Positions 41,444-50,713 of a stretch of 59,779 nucleotides of DNA are shown piece after piece. The stretch comes from a bacterium. Lineage in GTDB: Bacteria; Margulisbacteria; Marinamargulisbacteria; JAHFDA01. A program made the position numbers and the translations under genes. A model generated the notes under the pieces. It was not told where the DNA came from and ran no database searches. It saw only the letters and a list, made by a program, of their open reading frames with translations. Every line of letters starts with the position of its first letter. The stretch's first letter is position 1. Location: positions 1-59,779 of the forward strand of contig JAHFDA010000010.1 of the NCBI GenBank assembly GCA_023249225.1. Reading direction: 5' to 3'.

Positions 41444-44400
41444 ATGGGTCTGTTGCGCCAAGTGACGGATGTTTTGCCTATCGAGCCTTATCAGGTATCG
41501 CCTGCCATGCGCCGGGTGGCCTTGCCACAGTTGGTGGCTTTTTTGGAACATGCCACCAGTCTGCCAGTCGAGCAACGGCCCGCGGTTGAACTCTGGGCGC
41601 AGGACTTTGTTTTTTTTGCGCGTGATTTCAGTGCCTGGTATGTGACGGCCAGCAACCGAGGTGCGGTGACCGAAAAAGATCTGACGGCCTTAATTCAAAA
41701 TCAGGCCGAACATCGCTACCAGAGTTTTCTTGAATCAGTCTGTAATGCCATCGACGCCATGGCCGGCGGGCATAGCGACATCGGGCGTTTTGGGGTGGGG
41801 GTCTTTCAGATTTTCCGTGAACTCGAAAACTTTGGGGACCGTATTACGATTGAGTCGCAGACGCAGCGCGGAACAGGCCTGCGCCTTGACTTTGAAAAAG
41901 ACCGCAGTGGTGAAATTCTGGTGTCGTGGCAGACGGTCAACAAAACGTCGCCTGGGGTCACGCTGCGCTTGCAAAAATCCCTCACCACAGCGGCACAAAC
42001 CGAAATCAGTGGTTTTCTTGAACATAAACTAAAACTTAACCGCCGTGTCGCCCTGCGACTTAACACGGTTTCCATGAACCCGTTGAATGACTGGAAATCT
42101 GTCGAGGGAGAGCAACCAGTCTACGGTGAGTCGCATGGGCAGGTGGACATCAGTATCAACGCAGCAGGATTTACGGTGACGGATTCCGGCACCGGCATGG
42201 ACCCCGAAACTTTGTTTGGCGTTTTCTTGTTGCCGGGCGTCAGCTCAAAATTCCGCTCGCTGGCCAGAGACACGCGCGTGTTTTACCGGCCGCAGCCCGG
42301 CCAAACTTCCGCGTCACCGGCATGCGTGCGCTTGCAAGTGAGTGGAGTCGAGATTAAAACCATCGCGATACCAGCCGATGCCTTTGAAATGCCGTTTTTA
42401 GCGGCCGAAGTTGTACTTGAACTCGGTGAACATACCTGGCTGCCCGAGTCGCGCAACGAAGTTGCGGTGGATGCTGCCTTTAAGCGCAGTTTTGAGCAAG
42501 CATTGGATCAGGTCTTGGCTGCGCTGGCAGATTCTGCACACGATTCCCAGCGTGTTGCGGAGCTGATGGGCGTGATTAACAGCCTGTGGCAGGTAGCCCT
42601 GGCGTTGCAAAAAAAGAACAAATCCACGTTACGGTCTGATGATCTCACCTATGTGATGCTTCAAAAGCTGCGCCCGGTCTTTGAAATGTTAGAGCGCAAG
42701 GGTTATGTTTTTGCCCCCGCCAGCGAAGGATTTTCAAACTTGTCTGCTGACGGGACAAAAACCATTTTGTTTTATTCCCCCGTGGTGGCTCTGGACGGGA
42801 GTGCGCTGTATCTACTGAAACCAGCCGCATTGCCGGGCGCAAGGCAACTTGCTGCCGAGACGGGTACGCATCACGAGGCGTGGATGGTGGATACTTCCGA
42901 CGAGTCGCCCTCGGTTTTTATGTCGGGAGACAAAGTCTTTATTGCGCGTTGGGCGTATGAACGCAACGCAGATGACCTGACCATGATCAACTTGCAGATT
43001 AACCCCTTGGGCGGCACCGGCAACGAACAGCCCTTGCGCTTGTGGCTGACGGGCGGAGAAAAATCCATAGAAAAAAAAGGTGAACCGGTCGAATGGTCAC
43101 ACCATCTGCCCGTGCAAAGATCCGGAGCGGTTTCTGATTTGGTGATCTGGAATCAGGAGCAGGTGCAAAACGCCCATGATGTGGTGGCCGATGCGCTGGG
43201 AGTCGTGGGTATTAAAGTATCCGAAGTCAACCAACACTACCTGGAGGCGCTGACTTTAATGACCTTGTTTGATCAAAGCCATGGCGTGGATGCCCCGCTT
43301 GAAGCCTGGGTGGCTGTGTCTAAGGCGCTGCAGGCGTTGGCGGCCCGTCTTAAAGCCCTGCAAGATGCGGGGCTGCCGGTTCCGGAACTGGCTGCCACGA
43401 TGCACTGGTTGCGATCTCATGAATTCAATTTCGAAAAAGTTCATGAAGATAACGACTTGTCTTTGGATGCATTTACTTTTATTCATAAGAGCCGGGGGTA
43501 TTTGGTGGGTACTTTTATGGCCCAGGTATTTTTTATTAGCAGGTATAAAGAGGATTACTTTAGCGGACGGGAATTAAAAAAAATGGTCAAAGGAGTCAGG
43601 TTTGGGTGCGGATACCTGAATGCTTTGCCTATACCGGAAGCACAGGATGATGGAAGTCTAGATTTCAGCACTGTCCACAAGGAGCTCAATGATTTTGTAG
43701 AGCAGCATGCCTGGCTGCGTGGGCCTTATGCTTTTGATCAGAGCGAATGCCTTGTCCGTAATATCTTGCGCGGATATAAACAGCCCCAGAATTATTTACT
43801 GGCCGCCTTTTTTGAAGTGGAAACCTTGCAACGTCTGTACCCCGAAACCTGCCTTGTGCTACGTGCATTGCTGGCAGACAAGCCCATGGAATACATTCAA
43901 GACTTTTTTGTATTGCCGTCTATATTGCAACAGGTTCCGGCAGACAAGCTGGATGAGGAGGCTTTAAACCGCCTGCTGCAGCGTTGGGCCCGCCTGTATG
44001 CCGGCAGCAAGCGTCATGGCGATGAACTGGCCAGGCGTTTTACGTGCAAAGGAATTTTTACAGATTGGAAGCGATTTCATGATGCGGTTCAATCATTTCA
44101 AAACAGTCCAAATCCGGTTGAACAGGCATATGGAAATGCCATGGCAGAGAGACTGCGTTACACGACAGACGTTGTTGCTTCGTTGCAGCTTGAGCTTCCG
44201 CAGGGTCTTTACCCCATGCTTTATGGGCAACCTTTTCCGCCCGAACTGCGCTGGGTAGAGTTTTTGCTGGCAGACAAGGTCAATATACTACCGGTCAGGC
44301 AGCTGTCTGCAGATCTGGCGCCGGGTACTCGTGAGGATGCATGGTTGTCTACGGCGGTACATGCCCGGGTTGTATCCGACATGGGCGGGTCTTTTCCGCT

Positions 44401-46315
44401 GGCGCTGTTTACTCTGATTGAACGCGAAGAGCGCGAGCAGCTTGGCGTGGGCTTATCTTTGTCTATGTTTTCGCGCCTGGCTGGCTTGTATCGCGGCCGC
44501 CCGCTCACACGTGTCGAAGCCCAGCTACGCGAAGTGATCGCTGGCCAGGATCAGGCCGAAAATCTGTTTTTACGTGAAGTGGCTGCCCAAAACCCGCGTG
44601 ATTACTTTCGCTCGCATCAAATACCGCGTGAGCAACGGCGGGTCGATGTGCGCCATGAAATCTGTGAAAGTATTGCGCGGGGCGTGGTGACAGACACATG
44701 GTCGGTGGTGACAGTAGAAAATTCTGGGCGTGTCAGTCTGGGCGACCTGGTTCGCTACCTCTTTCCGCTGGATGCCAGCTCTAAACGGGGCCGGGTCTTA
44801 AACCCGGAGCTTCTTACGGGCATGTTCGGGCGTGGGTTTTATACGGTGTTTGCCGATTTTGACCGTGTGCGGGTGACAGCGGGTGACGGTCGCGGGCGGG
44901 TGTGGGAGGTGGACATTGAAAAACATGTCGATGGCCGTATTTGGGTGCGTGACCTGCGTGAACGGCACGAAAAATTTTCTGGCTTGCGCGTGGAGCGTTT
45001 TAAACGCGTTGATCCTGCCCAGGTCTGGCAGGCCCATATGGAAGGCGTGTTTATCAAAGAAGATCTTTATTTGTACGCATCGGCGATCCATGACATGGAT
45101 ATTTATTACAACGATAATGAACGCATCAATGAATCCCTGGTGAATATCGATCCGCAGCCTATGGCGGGTGAGCCCCAGGTACAGTGGCGGGTCTTTCACA
45201 GTCCATGGCGCCGTTGTCGTGTGACCCAGGATCGGCTGTACGTCTGTGATCTTGATGCCAATTTTAACGCGGCTGTTCCCGACTGGTTAAAAAAATACGT
45301 CGATGACTGGGGTCTTGTCATCGATCTGCCGCGCACGCTGCCGCTGACGCGTACGCGCAATGCCCAAGCGGGTCTGACCGAGGCCGACCGCGCTGATTTG
45401 CGGCAACATGTGTTTCATCTGTATTTGCGAGCTGCGATCCACTGTTTTTTAGAGACCGGTACTTTGCCAGGGGGTCCAAAGGACTTTTTGTATAGCGCCA
45501 ACATTGGCATAGATGACAATGCCATGGATCTTTTGTTTGGCATGTCACTACCTGATCTGCACGAACAATATGTCGTGGCGATGCAAGCAGGCGATACGGA
45601 ACTGCTGATTAGAATCGAGGCGGTGCTGATCAGCGCTGGGGTCTTGCTGGCCGCAGAGCGTGTTCAGCATTACCAGGCAGATCCGCGGGTGCTGTTTCAG
45701 CTGCTTTCGCACGTAAAAATCATGTTCAATGAGCGTCTGCTGTCGATGGACGATGTGCGCCGGGCTTGTCTTGAGCGGCGTGATATTCCGGAACTGGGGC
45801 TCTTGCTGCGTGATACCGTTACGGCATTACAACCGATGGTGCTTGGCCGACACGAGCGAGACATCCACGAGATCCGCGATGATTTTTCAGGCCGCTCTGC
45901 TGCGATTGATTTTGCAGCCCGGTTTTTAAGTGGGGCCTATACCGATAAACCGATCAGCCCTGACCAAGTGTTGTTTTATTCAGGTTACGAAGGGGTAAGC
46001 ATGTATATGGTGGCTGACCAGGAATTGCTCATGAACATCAATTCCGAAGGCACCCGAGATTTTTTAGGGACATTCTCCGAGCCTGATGATGAAATCTCTT
46101 TGTTATCTTCCACGTCGTCTTTTGCCAGGGGCTGCCAGGTGCTGGTACACGAAGGCGCGCACCGCATGCAAGACGATCAATATGTGCATGACGAAACGCC
46201 GGGTGCCGAAGGCACGCAAATTGCCTTGGAATATCAAGCCCGCGAGCGGCTGATTCGCGCGGGGGTGTCGCCGCTGGCGTTATTGCGTCAAAGCCTAGTG
46301 AATAATCCAGGCTAG
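41444..46315 (+). CDS. Giant protein with Hsp90/sacsin-like GHKL ATPase motifs and a C-terminal HExxH zincin site
   Basis: This 1623-residue protein is of no family I recognise. N-terminal part: ESVCNAIDAM (97-106) is a Bergerat N-box, IGRFGVGVFQIF (113-124) is like the Hsp90 G2 box, and VTDSGTGMDPETLF (245-258) is a G1 box, so the order is N-G2-G1 instead of N-G1-G2. A second, apparently degenerate GHKL-like region lies at 1070-1150 (EICESIARG, ENSGRV at 1092-1097, GMFGRGF at 1126-1132). The C-terminus has HEGAH (H1569-H1573) with downstream H1582 and E1596, fitting a zinc metallopeptidase. No signal peptide, so it is probably cytoplasmic. Conformational ATPase coupled to proteolysis is an inference. 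Confidence 0.75.
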   Translation: MGLLRQVTDVLPIEPYQVSPAMRRVALPQLVAFLEHATSLPVEQRPAVELWAQDFVFFARDFSAWYVTASNRGAVTEKDLTALIQNQAEHRYQSFLESVCNAIDAMAGGHSDIGRFGVGVFQIFRELENFGDRITIESQTQRGTGLRLDFEKDRSGEILVSWQTVNKTSPGVTLRLQKSLTTAAQTEISGFLEHKLKLNRRVALRLNTVSMNPLNDWKSVEGEQPVYGESHGQVDISINAAGFTVTDSGTGMDPETLFGVFLLPGVSSKFRSLARDTRVFYRPQPGQTSASPACVRLQVSGVEIKTIAIPADAFEMPFLAAEVVLELGEHTWLPESRNEVAVDAAFKRSFEQALDQVLAALADSAHDSQRVAELMGVINSLWQVALALQKKNKSTLRSDDLTYVMLQKLRPVFEMLERKGYVFAPASEGFSNLSADGTKTILFYSPVVALDGSALYLLKPAALPGARQLAAETGTHHEAWMVDTSDESPSVFMSGDKVFIARWAYERNADDLTMINLQINPLGGTGNEQPLRLWLTGGEKSIEKKGEPVEWSHHLPVQRSGAVSDLVIWNQEQVQNAHDVVADALGVVGIKVSEVNQHYLEALTLMTLFDQSHGVDAPLEAWVAVSKALQALAARLKALQDAGLPVPELAATMHWLRSHEFNFEKVHEDNDLSLDAFTFIHKSRGYLVGTFMAQVFFISRYKEDYFSGRELKKMVKGVRFGCGYLNALPIPEAQDDGSLDFSTVHKELNDFVEQHAWLRGPYAFDQSECLVRNILRGYKQPQNYLLAAFFEVETLQRLYPETCLVLRALLADKPMEYIQDFFVLPSILQQVPADKLDEEALNRLLQRWARLYAGSKRHGDELARRFTCKGIFTDWKRFHDAVQSFQNSPNPVEQAYGNAMAERLRYTTDVVASLQLELPQGLYPMLYGQPFPPELRWVEFLLADKVNILPVRQLSADLAPGTREDAWLSTAVHARVVSDMGGSFPLALFTLIEREEREQLGVGLSLSMFSRLAGLYRGRPLTRVEAQLREVIAGQDQAENLFLREVAAQNPRDYFRSHQIPREQRRVDVRHEICESIARGVVTDTWSVVTVENSGRVSLGDLVRYLFPLDASSKRGRVLNPELLTGMFGRGFYTVFADFDRVRVTAGDGRGRVWEVDIEKHVDGRIWVRDLRERHEKFSGLRVERFKRVDPAQVWQAHMEGVFIKEDLYLYASAIHDMDIYYNDNERINESLVNIDPQPMAGEPQVQWRVFHSPWRRCRVTQDRLYVCDLDANFNAAVPDWLKKYVDDWGLVIDLPRTLPLTRTRNAQAGLTEADRADLRQHVFHLYLRAAIHCFLETGTLPGGPKDFLYSANIGIDDNAMDLLFGMSLPDLHEQYVVAMQAGDTELLIRIEAVLISAGVLLAAERVQHYQADPRVLFQLLSHVKIMFNERLLSMDDVRRACLERRDIPELGLLLRDTVTALQPMVLGRHERDIHEIRDDFSGRSAAIDFAARFLSGAYTDKPISPDQVLFYSGYEGVSMYMVADQELLMNINSEGTRDFLGTFSEPDDEISLLSSTSSFARGCQVLVHEGAHRMQDDQYVHDETPGAEGTQIALEYQARERLIRAGVSPLALLRQSLVNNPG

Positions 46316-47010
46316 AGCAGTGTTTTAACTTTTATAAAAATCTGGTCAAACATGGCTTCGGTCAGTTTTCCGGTAAAGGTGTTTTGCTGGCTGGGGTGGT
46401 ATGAGGCTAACAAATAGACCCCCTCACCCTCAATCCCTCTCCCCGGAGAGAGAGGGATGAAAGGTATAGTAGCACCGTGTTTAAAGATGGGCCGTTTGGT
46501 GGGCCGAATCAGCCTGGCGGCCAGCAAGGCATCAAAAGCATTGTCGAAGCCGATCTTTCCGAGTCCGAGTACCACGCGGACATTCCGAAGCAGTGCAAGT
46601 TCACGCAGCAGAAACGGACGACAGGTTTTAAGTTCATTGGGAGTGGGTTTGTTATCCGGCGGAGCGCAGCGGCAGGCGGCGGTGATGTAACAATCTTTGA
46701 GCAACAAGCCATCATTGCGATGTTCCGAGTTTGCTTTGTTGGCAAAACCAGCCTTGTGCAGGGCGCGGTAAAGCCACTCGCCGCTTTTGTCGCCGGTAAA
46801 CATGCGTCCGGTGCGGTTGGCGCCGTGGGCGGCGGGGGCCAGGCCCACAATCAACAGGCGTGCATTTAAATCTCCAAAACCGGGCACAGGTTTACCCCAG
46901 TAATTCCAGTCTAAAAAACGTTTGGTTTTTTCGTGGGCGACTTTTTCGCGCCAGGCGACAAGGCGGGGACAGCGGCGGCAGTGGGTGATGCTTTTTTCAA
47001 GTTTGCGCAT
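46312..47010 (-). CDS. Uracil-DNA glycosylase, family 5 (UdgB)
   Basis: This 232-residue Fe-S enzyme excises uracil and other deaminated bases. Visible are cysteines CRRCPRL, active-site block IVGLAPAAHGANRTGRMFTG, CYITAACRCAPPDNKP and the HPS motif in LLASYHPSQQNTFTGKLT. The ATG at 47010 is chosen because AGGGAGG lies five nt upstream; a frame from 47049 lacks it. A palindromic repeat is inserted in frame before YLLASYHPS, adding about 16 residues (PFIPLSPGRGIEGEGV). It overlaps the upstream epimerase gene by 14 bp. Confidence 0.9.
   Translation of the reverse strand: MRKLEKSITHCRRCPRLVAWREKVAHEKTKRFLDWNYWGKPVPGFGDLNARLLIVGLAPAAHGANRTGRMFTGDKSGEWLYRALHKAGFANKANSEHRNDGLLLKDCYITAACRCAPPDNKPTPNELKTCRPFLLRELALLRNVRVVLGLGKIGFDNAFDALLAARLIRPTKRPIFKHGATIPFIPLSPGRGIEGEGVYLLASYHPSQQNTFTGKLTEAMFDQIFIKVKTLL
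46418..46460. repeat. Dispersed palindromic repeat inside the UdgB gene
   Basis: The run of CCCTCACCCTCAATCCCTCT followed by CCCCGGAGAGAGAGGGATGA has stem ATCCCTCTC (46433-46441) / GAGAGGGAT (46450-46458). It is the type of repeat (CCCTCACCCT...CTCTCCC) widespread between genes of many proteobacteria. Here it stays in frame within a coding sequence. Confidence 0.75.
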
Positions 47011-47827
47011 AACCCTCCCTAAATGTTGGATGCTTAAATGTGTATCCACTTTGCAGGATCAACGCATTCATACAACGTTTATTGCTTTGACGCGTGCGGC
47101 TGTGTGGGTCGGATGCCGCGCTTTGGGCGAGTGTGACGTTGAGTTTGTCTGCCAGCCACGTCAGTACGGTGTTGAGTTCGGCGGGGTCGTGGTCGACGCC
47201 CAGGTATACCGGTTTTGGATTTTTAAGTTTTAGCACATGGGTGAGTATGCCCACAGCGTCATCGCGATGGATGCGGTTGACGTATACAGGCGGCCCGCCA
47301 CGTAACACGGCTTTTCCGCTGCGCACATGTTCTAGCAACGTGCTGCGGCCGGGGCCGTAGATGCCACCTAAGCGCAGTACCGTACTTGCCAAGCCGCTTT
47401 CAAAGACCAACTCTTCAGACCGCAGCATGATTTGGCCTGAAAAATGTTCAGGGTGGGTTTCAGAATTTTCATTGACCCACTCGCCATTTTGTTGGCCATA
47501 AACCGAGGTGCTCGATACAAAAATGAAACGTTTTAGAGGGCGGCGCTTTTTAAGGCAGTCGAGCAAGTTCATTAAGGCATCCTGATAGGTGCTGCGGTAA
47601 GCGGCCTCGTCATGATCCTGGGGGGACAACATAAAACATGCAATATCCAATGGGTCTGGGATCTTTTTTAGTAATTGGGGCTGTAAAAGGTCGACCGTCA
47701 GGGCGTGGATGGGGGCGGGCGGTTTATCAGCCTTACGCCGCAGGCCCCACACCGTATGGCCAGCCCGTGCCAGCTCTATACCCAGGGCAGTACCAAGATA
47801 ACCGCATCCAGCAATTAGAATTTTCAT
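46997..47827 (-). CDS. NAD(P)-dependent epimerase/dehydratase family protein (YeeZ-like extended SDR)
   Basis: This 276-residue Rossmann protein starts MKILIAGCGYLGTALGIELA (GxGxxG variant) and carries RFIFVSSTSVYGQQNGEWVN, RLGGIYGPGR and VNRIHRDDAVGIL of extended SDRs. The usual YxxxK lysine is not evident after the Tyr region (HFSGQIMLRSEE), so it may bind but not oxidise sugars, like YeeZ-type members. It is upstream of and overlaps udgB; no sugar pathway is adjacent. Confidence 0.85.
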   Translation of the reverse strand: MKILIAGCGYLGTALGIELARAGHTVWGLRRKADKPPAPIHALTVDLLQPQLLKKIPDPLDIACFMLSPQDHDEAAYRSTYQDALMNLLDCLKKRRPLKRFIFVSSTSVYGQQNGEWVNENSETHPEHFSGQIMLRSEELVFESGLASTVLRLGGIYGPGRSTLLEHVRSGKAVLRGGPPVYVNRIHRDDAVGILTHVLKLKNPKPVYLGVDHDPAELNTVLTWLADKLNVTLAQSAASDPHSRTRQSNKRCMNALILQSGYTFKHPTFREGYAQT

Positions 47828-47904
47828 ACCATTGATGGCTCTAACGTAATGTTACTTGACCAACCAGTAAAATCTGAAAAAATAGTCTACATTCCAAAAA
47901 AGCT

Positions 47905-49101
47905 ATGGGGCGGGTACTGATCATTGGCGCGGGCGGTGTGGGAGGTGTGGTGACACACAAGTGTGCGCAGGTGCCAGGCGTATTTTCCGAAATTTGCCTG
48001 GCAAGCCGCAGTTTAGAAAAATGCCAACGCATTCAGCAAGCGCTCAATCGGGATATTCAAATTGCCAAGGTCGATGCCGACCAGCCCAGCGATGTGGTGC
48101 GCCTGATTCAATCTTTTAAGCCGCAGGTGCTGATCAACGCTGCCTTGCCCTATCAAGACTTGTCGATCATGGAGGCCTGCTTGCAGACCGGCGTGCATTA
48201 CATTGATACGGCCAACTACGAACATCCTGATGAGGCTAAATTTTCATACCATTGGCAATGGGCTTACCACGATCGTTTTAAAGAACGCGGCATCATGGCT
48301 CTGTTGGGTTGTGGATTTGACCCAGGCGTGACCAATGTATTTTGCGCCTGGGCGCAGAAACAACATTTCGACTGGATCCAAAACATCGATATCCTTGACT
48401 GCAATGCCGGTCATCACGGTCATGCCTTTGCCACCAACTTCAATCCCGAAATCAATATACGCGAGATCACCCAGCCCGGCCGTTATTGGGAAGACGGTCG
48501 CTGGATCGAAACGGCGCCGCTCGCAATGCAAATGATGCATGATTATCCCGAGATTGGCCCGCGCGCGAGTTATTTGCTTTATCACGAAGAACTCGAATCT
48601 CTGGTTAAAAATATCCGTGGTCTAAAACGGATTCGTTTTTTTATGACCTTTAGCGAGTCGTATCTGATGCACCTGCGTGTGCTGCAAAACGTGGGGTTGA
48701 CGCGCATTGATCCGGTAGACTTTGAAGGTCAAAAAATTGTTCCACTTAAGTTTCTGAAGACGCTTTTACCCGAACCTTCGACTTTGGGTAAACACTATAC
48801 CGGCAAGACCAATATCGGTTGCCAGATCGAAGGCATTAAAGACGGGCAGCCACGCAGCCTGTACATCTACAACGTATGCGACCATGCCGAGTGTTACCGC
48901 GAGGTGGGATCGCAGGCGGTGTCGTACACCACGGGTGTGCCGGCCATGATCGGTGCCAAGCTGATGCTCACTGGCCAATGGCATGGCGCGGGCGTGTTTA
49001 ATATCGAACAGCTTGATCCGGCGCCTTTCATGCATGATCTTAACCTCTATGGTTTGCCATGGTCCGTCAAGGAACTTGTGCCGCAACTGGTTCCGGCATA
49101 A
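47905..49101 (+). CDS. Carboxynorspermidine/carboxyspermidine dehydrogenase
   Basis: This 398-residue saccharopine-dehydrogenase-like protein starts MGRVLIIGAGGVGGVVTHKC (NADPH site 7-14). It has VDADQPSDVVRLI, INAALPYQDLSIMEACLQTG, LGCGFDPGVTNVFCAWA and the C-terminal SYTTGVPAMIGAKLML. With the decarboxylase right after it, the assignment is the reductive coupling of aspartate semialdehyde with a diamine to carboxynorspermidine or carboxyspermidine, the alternative route to spermidine or norspermidine. Eight bp separate the two genes. Confidence 0.92.
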   Translation: MGRVLIIGAGGVGGVVTHKCAQVPGVFSEICLASRSLEKCQRIQQALNRDIQIAKVDADQPSDVVRLIQSFKPQVLINAALPYQDLSIMEACLQTGVHYIDTANYEHPDEAKFSYHWQWAYHDRFKERGIMALLGCGFDPGVTNVFCAWAQKQHFDWIQNIDILDCNAGHHGHAFATNFNPEINIREITQPGRYWEDGRWIETAPLAMQMMHDYPEIGPRASYLLYHEELESLVKNIRGLKRIRFFMTFSESYLMHLRVLQNVGLTRIDPVDFEGQKIVPLKFLKTLLPEPSTLGKHYTGKTNIGCQIEGIKDGQPRSLYIYNVCDHAECYREVGSQAVSYTTGVPAMIGAKLMLTGQWHGAGVFNIEQLDPAPFMHDLNLYGLPWSVKELVPQLVPA

Positions 49102-49108
49102 TTTTCGG

Positions 49109-50323
49109 GTGCCACACGCCACGGCCCAACGCAGCGAAGCGGATCTGGCGCTCAAAACAGCCTGGCCTGGCCTGCTCAAGTTACCCACGCCCTGTTACGT
49201 TATCCATGCCGGAGTCTTAAAAGAAAATCTCCAGATTTTGGACCAGCTTCGTCGGCGCAGCGGCTGTAAGGTTCTTTTGGCGCTCAAAGCGTTTGCCGCA
49301 TGGCAGTTTTTTCCGCAACTGCGGACCTTTTTAGATGGCAGCTGCGCCAGTGGCCTGTACGAGGCGCGTCTTGGGCGCGAAGAATTCGGTGGTGAGTTGC
49401 ATGTGTATGCCCCGGCCTATCGCAGCCAGGAGTTTTCTGAACTTTTAAAATATGCCGATCACATTAGTTTTAACTCGTGGACACAGTGGCAAAAGTTCAG
49501 GACACAGGTATCCGTTCAGGATAAAAAAATTCAGTGCGGATTGCGCATTAACCCCCGGCATTCCGAAGTCGAGACGGCGCTTTATGATCCTTGCGCGCCA
49601 GGCTCGCGTCTGGGCATGACGGCAGAACAGCTTGCGGGTCGGGATCTTTCGGGTATTTCTGGCTTGCATTTTCATGCCTTGTGCGAAAAAAATGCCGATG
49701 CTCTGGAACGTACGCTGACGGCAGTGGAGCAAGGTTTTGGCATTTACCTGAAACAAATGCGCTGGATTAACTTTGGCGGCGGGCACCTGATCACACGGGC
49801 AGATTACCAACTGAAACGCTTATGCGATCTGATTGACAGTTTTAAAAAACGTTATGAAGTCGATGTGTATCTTGAACCAGGGACAGCGGTTGTTCTTGAT
49901 GCGGGGTATCTTGTGACCACGGTGTTGGATCTTGTCCAAAACGAGGTCTGCACTGCGATTTTGGACACTTCCGTTACGGCGCACATGCCCGATGTGCTTG
50001 AGATGCCGTATCGGCCCGAAGTGAGCAGGCCGAAAGAAGGTGGCTTTGAGTTGGCGGGGAAGGCGGAAGAATATGCGTACACCTACCGTCTGGGTGGCCT
50101 GACTTGTCTGGCCGGGGATATCATGGGCGACTATTCTTTTTCAGAGCCGCTTGAAGTAGGTGACAAGCTGGTTTTTATGGACATGGCGCATTACACCATG
50201 GTTAAAAACAACACGTTTAACGGCATTGCTTTGCCATCAATCGCGGTTTACGATCCCAGCACAGACACAGCTCGAATTGTTAAAAGCTTCGGTTATGAAG
50301 ATTACAAGCAGCGCTTGTCGTAG
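49109..50323 (+). CDS. nspC: Carboxynorspermidine decarboxylase
   Basis: This 404-residue PLP-dependent fold-III decarboxylase (alanine-racemase-like barrel) starts at GTG 49109. The PLP lysine is K60 in LLALKAFA; further signatures are INPRHSEVETALYDPC, GLHFHALCEKNAD, NFGGGHLITR, YLEPGTAVVLDAG and CLAGDIMGDYSF, with the C-terminal substrate-site Cys. It removes CO2 from carboxy(nor)spermidine. It pairs with the dehydrogenase upstream; no SpeD/SpeE type pathway is in the window. Confidence 0.95.
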   Translation: MPHATAQRSEADLALKTAWPGLLKLPTPCYVIHAGVLKENLQILDQLRRRSGCKVLLALKAFAAWQFFPQLRTFLDGSCASGLYEARLGREEFGGELHVYAPAYRSQEFSELLKYADHISFNSWTQWQKFRTQVSVQDKKIQCGLRINPRHSEVETALYDPCAPGSRLGMTAEQLAGRDLSGISGLHFHALCEKNADALERTLTAVEQGFGIYLKQMRWINFGGGHLITRADYQLKRLCDLIDSFKKRYEVDVYLEPGTAVVLDAGYLVTTVLDLVQNEVCTAILDTSVTAHMPDVLEMPYRPEVSRPKEGGFELAGKAEEYAYTYRLGGLTCLAGDIMGDYSFSEPLEVGDKLVFMDMAHYTMVKNNTFNGIALPSIAVYDPSTDTARIVKSFGYEDYKQRLS

Positions 50324-50329
50324 TTTCAT

Positions 50330-50713
50330 TTAACATTGCGGTGTGGTCAGAATCCATAGCAAACCCAGGGTCGACAATATCGTCAAGAGGATGCGTACTC
50401 TATGGCCAGGATCCATTTTTCTGGAAGCCTGACATGAGGTTAGAATCAGGGTGCCTTCTTCGGGAATAATGCCGCTTACATGCCACCACAGCGTGTGGGT
50501 GCTATCAAAGGTCCGGATGATTGTTCCCTGGCGCAGGGTACCCAGGCGGCTTAATGTGGCAAAAAGATCCAGGCGATGCGCTTCGTTCATAGCGGCACTG
50601 GTTTGGAATTTATAAATTTCTGCCAGTCTGCTTTCGCCTAAATTTCCGGCGACCCATACATAAACATGCGGGTACGGGAGGGGCACTATTTCGGCCACCT
50701 TTTTAAAACGCAT
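50330..50713 (-). CDS. Conserved-looking small membrane protein, unknown
   Basis: This 127-residue protein has a soluble N-terminal domain (KVAEIVPLPYPHVYVWVAGN, then GTIIRTFDSTHTLWWHVSGI) and one C-terminal membrane helix (RVRILLTILSTLGLLWILTT), i.e. a tail-anchored topology. TATAGT ends six nt before the ATG on the minus strand, a leaderless layout. It is divergent from GGCT with start codons 23 bp apart and converges on nspC. No family is recognised. Confidence 0.6.
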   Translation of the reverse strand: MRFKKVAEIVPLPYPHVYVWVAGNLGESRLAEIYKFQTSAAMNEAHRLDLFATLSRLGTLRQGTIIRTFDSTHTLWWHVSGIIPEEGTLILTSCQASRKMDPGHRVRILLTILSTLGLLWILTTPQC

